Assembly: GCF_014385195.1 (NCBI RefSeq)
Contig: NZ_JACRTG010000015.1
Location: forward strand, 1 to 47,865
Length of the DNA stretch: 47,865 nt
Direction of reading: 5' to 3'
Source: Paratissierella segnis
GTDB taxonomy: Bacteria; Bacillota; Clostridia; Tissierellales; Tissierellaceae
The notes under the pieces were generated by a model. The model was not told the origin of the DNA, did no database searches, and saw nothing but the letters and a program-made list of their open reading frames with translations. A program made the position numbers and the translations under genes. How positions within the stretch are numbered: position 1 is the first letter of the stretch; the number at the start of each line of letters is the position of its first letter. Shown piece after piece: positions 1 through 8,131 of the stretch.

Positions 1-9
1 CTTTTTCAA

Positions 10-127
10 CAGCAACTACTGCGACTACTGCAACTACTACCACGAGATTCCACTAATTTATCCCCGAAAAACCCTACAGCGACTACTGTGACTACTATAC
101 TTTTCTACCACGAGATTCCGTTAATTG
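10..127. repeat. Two ~50-bp imperfect direct repeats
   Basis: Copy 1 (10-59) and copy 2 (77-127) both begin CAGCRACTACTGYGACTACT and end in a shared 15-mer CTACCACGAGATTCC followed by a TTAATT-like hexamer; copy 2 has two extra bases in the middle. The left part of each is itself a degenerate 9-bp repeat of ACTACTGCG type. The start-to-start distance is 67 bp. This may be the tail of a longer array beginning outside the window. Its function is unknown. Confidence 0.7.
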
Positions 128-232
128 TTTTATGCATGTTATTAAATGAATAATTAAGAAATCAAGTGTTTTTTAGAACTAACGAGAACTTTTTATTATT
201 TGGTATGCTTATTTAATCTTGGTAAGATAGAT

Positions 233-413
233 GAGGGTATGAGCAATAAAGGAATTTTTGTAATTCAGGATATTATTGTTCATACCTTCTTGTGGAGCCA
301 TAATTTATATGGGATGTTGGGACTACAACAAAGCGGGTAATACAATATAAAAAACTTGAAATAGTTTTAAAGTAACCTGTATCATACCTCAGATAATTCT
401 TTATGGAGGTATG
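233..413 (+). promoter_or_regulatory. Structured leader with competing hairpins
   Basis: Four short segments can pair in alternative ways: A (236-249, GGTATGAGCAATAA), B (273-286, TTATTGTTCATACC), C (382-390, TCATACCTC) and D (406-413, GAGGTATG). A pairs with B over 14 bp with one G-U; C pairs with D over 8 perfect bp; A could also pair with C. The C-D hairpin buries the ribosome-binding site (404-410) of the gene starting at 420. The layout resembles a translational attenuator. That is inference; the pairings are seen. Confidence 0.45.
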
Positions 414-419
414 TGAGAT

Positions 420-713
420 ATGAATATAAAGGTGCTTAAAGTTGCGGGAGACAGCAATATCAATGCTGTTGTAGATGCAGCATTAGAAGAGATAAAGCAA
501 AACTTGGCTGTAAATATCGATTGTATCGGCATGAAGGCCAGTTATCAGACGGTAAAAGTTTTAATTTTGTTTACTGAAAGGTTGCTAAAGATGGGTTACA
601 AGTTTTATATAAGGCCTTACTATGTAAAGGTAGATACACTAACACATGAGCATGATACCATTGCTAAGACAGCCATTCGCTGGACTATAATTGGACAAAG
701 GAAAAAGTATTGA
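420..713 (+). CDS. SpoVS/Alba-like small nucleic-acid-binding protein
   Basis: A 97-residue protein. Its layout fits the stage V sporulation protein S family (Alba-like fold): a short N-terminal strand (KVLKVAGDSNINAVVDAAL), a central Gly-containing turn (CIGMKASYQTVKVL) and a C-terminal strand pair (YIRPYYVKVD, then AIRWTII). SpoVS-type proteins are about 86 residues, act in spore formation and are presumed to bind nucleic acid. The ATG is preceded by TGGAGGT at 9-nt spacing, inside a hairpin, so translation may be controlled. A terminator-like hairpin follows at 767-808. Similarity was judged by eye, so this could be a divergent paralogue rather than SpoVS itself. Confidence 0.6.
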   Translation: MNIKVLKVAGDSNINAVVDAALEEIKQNLAVNIDCIGMKASYQTVKVLILFTERLLKMGYKFYIRPYYVKVDTLTHEHDTIAKTAIRWTIIGQRKKY

Positions 714-766
714 TTCTTGTTTTAGTGACTGAAATGCGGTAATATGTGGATATACTGTCGGGAAGG

Positions 767-815
767 ACACACTTCTCTTACACTGAATTAAGTGAAGGAG
801 AGGTGTGTTTTTTTA
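767..815 (+). terminator. Rho-independent terminator
   Basis: The arms ACACACTTCTC and GAGAGGTGTGT (one G-U pair) enclose an inner CACT/AGTG stem and are followed by a run of T. It ends the SpoVS-like transcript. Confidence 0.75.
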
Positions 816-917
816 TGCTTAAAAAAATAGATATAACCTGATTAGCAAAAGCATTACGAATATCATTATCTACTAATTTAAATGTACTATCTTTGTATTT
901 ATATAGGAGAATATGAA

Positions 918-1793
918 ATGGAGAATTTTACTAGTGTAGGAAAGACAGTCTGTATATTGATAGACCAAGAAAGTATAGTTTGCTATAGCAATATCGATAG
1001 GGATGTTACATATGAGTACTTAGAGGCTATAAATATCTCTGACTATTTACCTGTTGACGATACTATTGATTACAGGGCTATGCGTCATATTGTAACTATT
1101 GATAAAGTTAATTTAGATAAAGCAGTATATTATTTGATTCTTATTCAATTACAGCCAAACTATGCGTATATAGATTCCCTGACAGGCCTGCATAACCGAA
1201 ACTACTGGGAACAGTTGATGTCATATATGTTGCGTTGTACCATGCCTAAACGCTTTACATTAATTATTATTGATATAGATAACCTAAAACATCTCAATGA
1301 CACCAAAGGTCATTTGATTGGAGATAAAGCCATAAGGATTGTCGGGCAAGCCATAAAGGAAAACATTAGAAAACAGGATATCGGAATAAGGAGTTGTGGG
1401 GACGAGTTTTTTATATTACTTGCAGATACCAAAGAAAGTGCGGCTCAAAAGGTAATAGATAGAATCAGGGAAAGTATCGGGAAAAGATGTGAAAGAGAAA
1501 ATATTAATATTGAGATAAGCGCAGGTTCAGCCTACGCAGATTCTATGTACGAACTGGAAAAGGTGATTGATATGGCTGATAGCAATCTGTATAAAGAGAA
1601 GAATGGAAAAAAGGCTCAAGTAAAGCATATAGCGGATGAATTAAAGGATTTAAAACAGAAAATAGAAATGCTAACAGACAATATAAACAGAAAATTTGTT
1701 CAGGAGTCAAATGTAGCAGTAAACAATGAACTGTTGGAAATAAGCACAAAACTAGATAAACTTATTATGAAATATAGTAAATATAGGAGATAA
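918..1793 (+). CDS. GGDEF-domain protein, probable diguanylate cyclase
   Basis: 291 residues from the ATG at 918, which has AGGAG just upstream; an in-frame ATG at 882 has no such site. The first ~120 residues are an uncharacterised sensor-like region. The GGDEF domain begins at DSLTGLHNRNYW and contains the metal-binding IIIDIDNLKHLND segment. The signature reads SCGDEF instead of GGDEF. RKQD lies five residues before it, matching an RxxD product-inhibition site. Known active cyclases tolerate changes at the first Gly, so activity is plausible but not certain. The C-terminus (about 60 residues) is predicted coiled coil. No EAL domain is present and no neighbour suggests the c-di-GMP target. 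Confidence 0.8.
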   Translation: MENFTSVGKTVCILIDQESIVCYSNIDRDVTYEYLEAINISDYLPVDDTIDYRAMRHIVTIDKVNLDKAVYYLILIQLQPNYAYIDSLTGLHNRNYWEQLMSYMLRCTMPKRFTLIIIDIDNLKHLNDTKGHLIGDKAIRIVGQAIKENIRKQDIGIRSCGDEFFILLADTKESAAQKVIDRIRESIGKRCERENINIEISAGSAYADSMYELEKVIDMADSNLYKEKNGKKAQVKHIADELKDLKQKIEMLTDNINRKFVQESNVAVNNELLEISTKLDKLIMKYSKYRR

Positions 1794-1811
1794 GATTTAA
1801 GGATAATTATA

Positions 1812-1851
1812 GGTAAGTGCATTTTCGTTTGAACGGAAGTACTTGCCTTTT
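1812..1851 (+). terminator. Terminator-like hairpin
   Basis: GGTAAGT pairs with ACTTGCC (one G-U) around an inner CGTT/AACG stem; the following T-run is short. It sits just after the GGDEF gene. Confidence 0.5.
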
Positions 1852-2364
1852 AGTGTTTATGTAATTTCCCCACATCTTTTTTTGTCGCATGGAAACCCAC
1901 CAAAGCCCTTGTGCCTTAAGCCTTTACCCTAATTTCACTAATATACATAATTATAGGGTTAAGGGATTAAGGATATAGTGTTAAAGGGTGTAAAAAGTAA
2001 ACTTGACATAGGGATATTATAGTAATTACAATATAAATCCAAATCCGATATCAGGTTTTGTCATAGCATCTTTTCTTTGAGGAACTGTCTACTTTTTTAG
2101 TAGGCAGTTTTTTTAATGACAAATTTAAAACAGCATGACTAGCAAAGGGAAAATAAAAAATTTCTTTAAAACATACAAAAATAGGACTAAAGACCTATAT
2201 AAAATCGATCCTGCCTATTTTTCATGTGTTATGCTCAAAAATAGAAGGGGAGAAAAACGAGATATGGCTTATTAAAGAAGTTTTTTAAAATCTTGCAAAT
2301 CACCTTACTTTTTAAAAACATGTGTTATGTTCAATAATAGAGGGTCGGGAAAGGAGATGATTCT
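1852..2364. other. Non-coding region with terminator and paired leader repeats
   Basis: No supportable gene. It holds a run of TTAAGG/GGATTAAGG-like motifs (1957-1990), a terminator hairpin (2084-2108, arms ACTGTCTAC/GTAGGCAGT followed by seven T), and two copies of a ~26-bp motif starting CATGTGTTATG at about 2223 and 2320. Each copy contains TG-N-TATGYT, which resembles an extended -10 promoter element, followed by purine-rich sequence. The second copy leads directly into the small ORF at 2365. Confidence 0.6.
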
Positions 2365-2514
2365 ATGGTAAGGATTAGGGCGCCAAGTACCAAAGAAGTA
2401 AAAGAGGCATTTTGCCGAATGCCCCTTTTACAGTGGAAATTTATAAAAATAAATTTATTAATAAGTATTATATCAAAAAGCAAGGGAGAAATGAAATATG
2501 AAAAAAATAATTAA
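2365..2514 (+). CDS. Small 49-aa hypothetical protein
   Basis: An ATG preceded by AAAGGAG (8-nt spacing) opens a 49-codon frame. The protein begins MVRIRAPSTKEVKEAF, is basic and has a short hydrophobic stretch (INLLISIIS). Its last codons overlap the first codons of the gene at 2498 in another frame, suggesting translational coupling or a leader peptide. No family was recognised. The good ribosome-binding site and tandem promoter-like repeats upstream are the only evidence that it is real. Confidence 0.4.
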   Translation: MVRIRAPSTKEVKEAFCRMPLLQWKFIKINLLISIISKSKGEMKYEKNN

Positions 2515-2809
2515 TCGTAAAGTTTATAATACAGAAACGGCGGAATTATTGGGCAAATACTGGAATGGTCTTGGCAATGATGACTTTAATTATTTGCATG
2601 AAGAATTATATATAACCAAAAAAGGTAATATGTTTCTGTGTTATTCAGGTGGTGCCTTATCAAAGTATGGAGAGTCAGGTTATGGATGTGGATGGGGAAC
2701 CGAAGGTATTATTCCTTTAGAACCAGAGGAAGCATATGAATGGCTTGAAAAAAATGATTGCAATGAAGTAATTGAGAAGTATTTTGCAGATAAATTAGAA
2801 GAAGCATAA
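2498..2809 (+). CDS. Conserved hypothetical protein (103 aa)
   Basis: Begins MKKIINRKVYNTETAELLG with an AAGGGAG ribosome-binding site. It has a central glycine- and cysteine-containing segment (YGESGYGCGWGTEGI) and then PLEPEEAYEWLEK. This pattern resembles small soluble proteins common on plasmids and integrative elements of Firmicutes, whose function is unknown to me. It overlaps the 49-aa ORF upstream and is followed by a hairpin at 2993-3020. No catalytic motif is visible. Confidence 0.7.
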   Translation: MKKIINRKVYNTETAELLGKYWNGLGNDDFNYLHEELYITKKGNMFLCYSGGALSKYGESGYGCGWGTEGIIPLEPEEAYEWLEKNDCNEVIEKYFADKLEEA

Positions 2810-2992
2810 TAAATTTACTGTAAAAGTGGATTGAGAGCATTTTGTGGGAATGGCTGGGTACTGACCTGCTATATGGACCTAAAGATGAAACAAAATCGAT
2901 ATTAATTCCAGAAGATAGTGAATATAACCAGGTAATAAAACCAAAAGATGTTATTTTTGTAGTCATGAATAATGGAATGTGTAGTACTAAAG

Positions 2993-3041
2993 GCAGGTAC
3001 TTGATTTCCCGAGTACCTGCTAGTATAAGATATATATTTTT
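2993..3041 (+). terminator. Hairpin, probable terminator
   Basis: The perfect 9-bp arms GCAGGTACT and AGTACCTGC surround a 10-nt loop; an AT-rich stretch ending in eight T follows. Confidence 0.55.
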
Positions 3042-3063
3042 TTAAAAGAAAGGGGTCTTTACT

Positions 3064-3894
3064 ATGAAACAATTTTTAAACTATAAAATAACAGATAAGG
3101 CGGCAGAAAAAATTGAACATTATTTATGTAAAAAGCCATTAAACGAAATAACAAAAGAAGATTTTAAAGAAATGGAAGAATATAAAGAAACTTTTTTGCT
3201 TGATGTCCAAAATGAATATATATGGCATTATGATGATATACACTATATCTGTGACTTAAATATTGCATCTATATTTAAGTACTGCGAATATTATATTAAA
3301 TTTTATGAGATAAAAGAATTAGATATATATGTTATTCAAGAAAGCAATGAGATTAGTAAGGTATTTAATAAAGGAGTAGTCGGTCATATAGAAAACTTTA
3401 TAGAAAATCACTCTACAAGCGGAATAGACTATATAATGCACATAATACTTAACAGAACTTGTTGGGAAGATAAAAACAACATATTTAAGAAAACGATAGA
3501 TAATTTTACAAAAATATATAAAGATGAAAAAGACGGTGAAGACTCCTTAATTTTTAGTGGAGAAGGGGATTCATTTCAAATAAACCTTTCAGGAGAAATT
3601 CATAAATATCTTGCTAAAGACGAAGAAGGAATGCCAAAAGACTTTGATTATTATAGTTATTTTAATAAGAATTATAAAGAGTATTTAATAGGATACTATT
3701 TAGGACAACCAATATATAAAATTAAAGACAAACTATATTATTTAGCAGATGATAGCGATTGCTTTGGAGGTCAGTGTTACTGGCATTTACAAGAGGTTGG
3801 ACCAAAGTGCTATCAATATTTTAAAAATAATGTTATATGCAGAATAATAAGAGAGAAGGAGGATTGGATAAAATATAAATGGAACAATATTTAA
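3064..3894 (+). CDS. Hypothetical protein (276 aa)
   Basis: An ATG with AAAGGGG upstream opens a 276-residue, lysine- and tyrosine-rich soluble protein. The C-terminal third (GYYLGQPIYKIKDKLYYLA, then DCFGGQCYWHL) has three closely spaced aromatic/cysteine clusters that could be a small beta domain. No signal peptide, membrane segment or known catalytic motif is visible. It follows the 103-aa gene in the same direction after a hairpin, and no partner is obvious. I do not recognise the family. Confidence 0.65.
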   Translation: MKQFLNYKITDKAAEKIEHYLCKKPLNEITKEDFKEMEEYKETFLLDVQNEYIWHYDDIHYICDLNIASIFKYCEYYIKFYEIKELDIYVIQESNEISKVFNKGVVGHIENFIENHSTSGIDYIMHIILNRTCWEDKNNIFKKTIDNFTKIYKDEKDGEDSLIFSGEGDSFQINLSGEIHKYLAKDEEGMPKDFDYYSYFNKNYKEYLIGYYLGQPIYKIKDKLYYLADDSDCFGGQCYWHLQEVGPKCYQYFKNNVICRIIREKEDWIKYKWNNI

Positions 3895-3952
3895 ATCGGA
3901 TGGTATAGCGGACGATAGTTGTTAATATTATATTGACATAGAAAAATCATAA

Positions 3953-4060
3953 GAGTACAGATTTGATGTATATGTTTCCGAACCTGATTTAACTGTTGAT
4001 ATCCTAAATAAAGTAGAGGTAGCGAAAGAAGAACTGATATATGGCGAATTTTATATATAG
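3953..4060 (+). pseudogene. Remnant of a small gene (C-terminal fragment)
   Basis: An open frame of 35 codons begins directly after a stop and has no start codon. It encodes YRFDVYVSEPDLTVDILN and ends in GEFYI. The regular codon use and amphipathic sequence look like the last part of a protein whose 5' end has been lost. The rest of the 360-bp gap (3895-4254) holds only a hairpin at 4089-4116. Confidence 0.35.
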
Positions 4061-4088
4061 AAAAATTTTTATCATGATGTTTGAAGAA

Positions 4089-4122
4089 GAGTACATGCTA
4101 GTAAAGGCACGTACTCTTTCTC
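4089..4122 (+). terminator. Terminator-like hairpin
   Basis: GAGTACATGC pairs with GCACGTACTC (one A-C mismatch) and is followed by TTTCTC. It closes the degraded segment before the HEPN-like gene. Confidence 0.5.
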
Positions 4123-4254
4123 TAATATATCCCATATAATCAACTTTAATTAAAGAGTTATAGAGCGCAATGTTCATAATATATAGTTTCATTGAAAAAC
4201 AAGTTAACGTGTCGTAAAATGGAATTAACAGTATTTGGACAAAGGGTGATATCT

Positions 4255-5922
4255 GTGAAAAAAGAATCTAGAGATGTAAAGAAAATAACAAATGTAGAAG
4301 ATATAATAGAAGCCCATAAAAGAGCGATAAAATTGGTACCTGTAAATTGGAAGGGCAGAGAATTAAAAATACCTGTTTATTATAGCATGAATGCTGCAAT
4401 CGCTTATGAAAAGGCCTTTGAAGAAACAGAAAGTTATAGAAAATCATTCTGCACAATGGTTTTGAAGATAATCAACAATAATAAAAAAGTTATTTACCAA
4501 GAAGATGACTTCCCTATTCTTGGTTTAGACGACATAGAGGGTTTATCAGATAATGACTTGCAAAAAGTAGGAGAAGAAATAATAAATAGTTCAGACTATT
4601 TAAAAGGATTTACCGAAGAAGTACCTGAGGAAACAGATGACTTCTTCCAAAAATTCTATTTGATACATAAAAAAGAAACAGAAAAGTATAGAGAACATAT
4701 GAAAAAAGTAGCAGAGCAATTAAAGCCCAAATTAGATTTTGCTGCCTGCTATAAAAACTTACTGCCAGGCATAGAGTTAGTATCAAAACTAAGTAGAATA
4801 ACAGAAACAGTAAGACCTCCTTTGATTGATATGGCAATATATCAAAACATTATAGGCAATTCAGCGTTGATGGAATTGGCGGCTACTGCAAGTAAGATGG
4901 AGAACATGATAGGTACATATATGGAAGTTATTAACCCGATACAAAGGAGTATAAATAAATCGATAATAGAAATGCAGCCTATATTAGCACCAGCAACGAG
5001 CATTGTTAATGAAACAATTAAAAACTATTATTCTGAAATAAATGCAATAAGGGATATATTACAGCCAATCAACATGGAATATGTTAAAACGGCATTAGAA
5101 AGTCAAGAAGCACTTAGAAATGTCATGAATAGTGGCATTCAGAGCCATATGCAAGTATTTGGAGCAGAATTAAACAAAATACTTAACTTCACACATCATG
5201 ACAAGTTATTTAATTTTGCAAATGTGCAGCAGGATATCATTGGCAATATAAGACCGTTTTTATTGGAGACACAGCAAATTCTGTTTGCAAGAAAAAATAT
5301 TAGCGATAATTTAAATAAAAAGGCAAAAACCATGCTCCAATTTGGATGGTGGTTTATTAGTTCCCTTCCCATAGAAATAATAAACTATATTTATAAAAAT
5401 AAAGAAACTCTAAAGCAGAAAGATGTAGATAAAATAATATCTGACTATTATAAATCTGATGAATGCAGAGAACTTGAAGAGATAATAAACGGATGGAATG
5501 AATTAGAGTATTTTAATAAGTGGGAAAAGAAGGTTAATGATGCTTTCTATGCTCATAAATTAGAAATGTATTCTCTATCAGTTCCAGTATGGGCACTAAT
5601 GATTGAAGGCATCATTCGGGACTTTATGAGGGGAAATTATGATGTAACGGCATTTAAATTTGGTATCTTGTATGACAATTTTAAAGAGAAAGCAAAGGAA
5701 CTAGATGGATTTATTGTTAGTTATGCTTTTAATTGTATGGATTCATTCTATGTCAGATTTAATCCCGAAAAACCAGATGGGGTACATGATTTTAGCAGGC
5801 ACAAAATATTTCATGGACAGGCTGTTAACTATGACACTGAAATAAATTCATTAAAATTGATGCTGTATTTAGATGAACTATTTTATATGGCATTGTCTTT
5901 GAAAAATCCTATTATTGCATAA
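4255..5922 (+). CDS. Large protein with C-terminal HEPN-like R-x4-H motif
   Basis: 555 residues from the GTG at 4255, chosen because AAAGGGTGAT lies just before it; earlier in-frame TTG (4192) and ATG (4219) codons have no ribosome-binding site. The middle is helical with repeated hydrophobic heptads (about residues 170-360), so it may be an elongated helical or coiled-coil region. The last 150 residues are also helical and contain SRHKIFHGQAVNYDTE followed by NSLKLMLYLDELFYMAL. R-HKIF-H fits the R-x4-6-H signature of HEPN ribonucleases, found in abortive-infection and toxin proteins. It stands immediately upstream of the type I restriction operon. The nuclease role is inferred from the motif only. 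Confidence 0.55.
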   Translation: MKKESRDVKKITNVEDIIEAHKRAIKLVPVNWKGRELKIPVYYSMNAAIAYEKAFEETESYRKSFCTMVLKIINNNKKVIYQEDDFPILGLDDIEGLSDNDLQKVGEEIINSSDYLKGFTEEVPEETDDFFQKFYLIHKKETEKYREHMKKVAEQLKPKLDFAACYKNLLPGIELVSKLSRITETVRPPLIDMAIYQNIIGNSALMELAATASKMENMIGTYMEVINPIQRSINKSIIEMQPILAPATSIVNETIKNYYSEINAIRDILQPINMEYVKTALESQEALRNVMNSGIQSHMQVFGAELNKILNFTHHDKLFNFANVQQDIIGNIRPFLLETQQILFARKNISDNLNKKAKTMLQFGWWFISSLPIEIINYIYKNKETLKQKDVDKIISDYYKSDECRELEEIINGWNELEYFNKWEKKVNDAFYAHKLEMYSLSVPVWALMIEGIIRDFMRGNYDVTAFKFGILYDNFKEKAKELDGFIVSYAFNCMDSFYVRFNPEKPDGVHDFSRHKIFHGQAVNYDTEINSLKLMLYLDELFYMALSLKNPIIA

Positions 5923-5970
5923 TAAAGGACTAACTATTACATGCCTTTGGCATGTTTCTTTACATATAGC

Positions 5971-5994
5971 ATTGCATCTTATATAAGATGCAAT
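5971..5994. promoter_or_regulatory. 24-bp perfect palindrome
   Basis: The arms ATTGCATCTTA and TAAGATGCAAT flank a central TA. It lies 120 bp before hsdM, downstream of a CATGCC/GGCATG mini-hairpin, and is not followed by a T-run, so an operator for a regulator of the restriction operon is more likely than a terminator. Confidence 0.45.
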
Positions 5995-6112
5995 ATGCAA
6001 AGGAAAACCTAAAAAGATATAGAATATTAAAGTATAGATGATATAATTTGGTATGAGATACTAATACCTAATTTGATAAGCCCGAATTGAAAAATACATA
6101 GGAGTGATAAAT

Positions 6113-8131
6113 TTGATTAATTTTCAAGATAAAATTAACTTTATATGGAGTATAGCAGAACTTTTAAGAGGTCCTTATAAAAAAGAACAATACGGGGATG
6201 TAGTTCTACCTATGGCCGTACTAAGGAGGTTTGACTGTGTTCTTGCAGCCACTAAAGAGGAAGTACTTAAAAAGTATGAAGCATTAAAGAAGTCAGGGCT
6301 CCAAAACGTAGACCCTGTTTTAAATAGGATTTCAAGTCAGGAATTCAATAATACCAGCAAATATGATTTTGAAAAGTTATTAGCAGAGCCAGATAATATC
6401 TCAAATAATTTAAGGAATTATATTAATGGTTTTTCTAAGAATGCTAGGGAAATCATAGAGTATTTTGATTTTGATAAGCAGATTACAAAACTTAATGATA
6501 ATGACCTGCTTTATCTTGTGATATCTGAATTTAATAAAATAGATTTGCATCCCGATGTAGTAAGTAACACAGAAATGGGATACATATTTGAAGAACTGAT
6601 AAGAAGATTTTCTGAACATGGAGAGGCAGGAGACCACTACACCCCTCGTGAGGTTATAAGGCTCATGGTAAATATTCTCCTAAACGAAGATAATGAGGAA
6701 CTGACTCAACCAGGGCTTGTTACAACTGTTTACGACTGCTGTGCAGGGACTGGAGGCATGCTTTCAGTTACAGAGCAGCATTTGAAAGAATTAAATCCTG
6801 GAATACAAGTAGAATTGTTTGGTCAGGAGATAAATCCCCAATCCTTTAGTATCTGCAAATCCGACATGCTTATAAAAGGGCAAAATGCAGATAACATCAT
6901 CTTAGGAGACAGTTTTACAGAGGATGGACACAGGGGTACAACTTTTAGGTACATGCTTACTAATCCCCCATTTGGTGTGGAATGGAAAAAAGCAGAGAAA
7001 TTTATTCGTGAAGAATATGAGAAAGATGGGTTTGATGGCAGATTTGGTGCGGGTCTTCCCAGAATATCGGATGGTTCTCTTTTGTTTTTACAGCACTTAA
7101 TATCTAAAATGAGGCAAGATGAAAAAGGCAGCCGTATTGCCATTATCTTTAATGGTTCACCATTATTCACTGGAGATGCAGGTTCAGGAGAATCAGAGAT
7201 AAGGCGATGGATAATTGAAAATGATATGTTGGAAGGGATTATTGCACTGCCCGACCAGTTATTTTATAACACAGGCATTTCTACTTATATTTGGATAGTA
7301 ACCAACCGTAAGAACAATGACCTAATGAAAGGTCCTGTAAGGACAGGAAAAATACAATTGGTCAATGCAGTAGATTTCTATCAGAAAATGAGAAAGAGCC
7401 TTGGAAACAAGAGAAATGAAATCAATGAGGAACAGATAAAAGAAATTACGAGGATATATGGGGATTTTAAAGAAAATGAGTACTGCAAAATTTTTGATAA
7501 CGAGGATTTTGGATACCAGAAGATAGTAGTGGAGAGACCCTTAAGGCTTAACTTCCAAGTAACTGAAGAGAGAATTAATAATTTATATAATGAAACGGCT
7601 TTTAAGAAACTTGCTGAATCCAGGAAGAAAGGTGCAGCAGGGCTTCAAGAAATAGAGGAAGGCAAGAAAACTCAAAGACAAATAATAGATACCTTACAAA
7701 CAATGGACGCTAATGTTCTTTATAAAAATAGGGATACCTTTACCAAGGTACTTAAAAAGATTTTTAAAGTAGCAGATATTAATTTGAACAGCCCTCTATT
7801 AAAGGCTATATTATCTGCCTTATCTGAAAAGGATGAAACAGCAGATATTTGTATGGATAGTAAGGGTAACCCAGAGCCAGATTCAGACTTAAGAGATACT
7901 GAGAATGTACCGTTGAAAGAGGATATTCATGAATACTTTGAACGGGAAGTAAAACCTCATGTTCCTGATGCCTGGATAGACGAAAGTAAGACTAAAATCG
8001 GATATGAAATACCGTTTACAAGGCACTTTTATAAATATGAGCCTCTAAGGCCTTCCGAAGAGATAGCAAAGGAGATTAAGGAACTTGAGGAGAGTATTCA
8101 GGCAAGGTTGAAGAAGGTGATGGGTGAATGA
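6113..8131 (+). CDS. hsdM: Type I restriction-modification methyltransferase subunit HsdM
   Basis: A DNA adenine N6-methyltransferase that, with HsdS, modifies the recognition site. The TTG at 6113 is 8 nt after GGAG; the GTG at 6104 overlaps that site and is less likely. The N-terminal helical domain (about 1-150) is followed by the SAM-binding motif (CCAGTGGML, about residue 210) and the catalytic NPPFG (about 285). The length (about 672) is normal for a long HsdM with a C-terminal extension. The stop overlaps the hsdS start (ATGA), so translation is coupled. First gene of a complete hsdM-hsdS-DUF262-hsdR operon. Confidence 0.95.
   Translation: MINFQDKINFIWSIAELLRGPYKKEQYGDVVLPMAVLRRFDCVLAATKEEVLKKYEALKKSGLQNVDPVLNRISSQEFNNTSKYDFEKLLAEPDNISNNLRNYINGFSKNAREIIEYFDFDKQITKLNDNDLLYLVISEFNKIDLHPDVVSNTEMGYIFEELIRRFSEHGEAGDHYTPREVIRLMVNILLNEDNEELTQPGLVTTVYDCCAGTGGMLSVTEQHLKELNPGIQVELFGQEINPQSFSICKSDMLIKGQNADNIILGDSFTEDGHRGTTFRYMLTNPPFGVEWKKAEKFIREEYEKDGFDGRFGAGLPRISDGSLLFLQHLISKMRQDEKGSRIAIIFNGSPLFTGDAGSGESEIRRWIIENDMLEGIIALPDQLFYNTGISTYIWIVTNRKNNDLMKGPVRTGKIQLVNAVDFYQKMRKSLGNKRNEINEEQIKEITRIYGDFKENEYCKIFDNEDFGYQKIVVERPLRLNFQVTEERINNLYNETAFKKLAESRKKGAAGLQEIEEGKKTQRQIIDTLQTMDANVLYKNRDTFTKVLKKIFKVADINLNSPLLKAILSALSEKDETADICMDSKGNPEPDSDLRDTENVPLKEDIHEYFEREVKPHVPDAWIDESKTKIGYEIPFTRHFYKYEPLRPSEEIAKEIKELEESIQARLKKVMGE

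Noticed and set aside
10..127. CRISPR array
   Set aside because: Only two imperfect units without a regular unique spacer between exact repeats, and no cas genes in the window.
2842..3045. 67-codon frame after the 103-aa gene
   Set aside because: Only a TTG start without ribosome-binding site, directly after a stop, and its 3' part is a terminator-like hairpin; more likely non-coding or a decayed fragment.
6823..7170. 115-codon reverse frame inside hsdM
   Set aside because: Overlaps the catalytic core of hsdM and has no independent signals.
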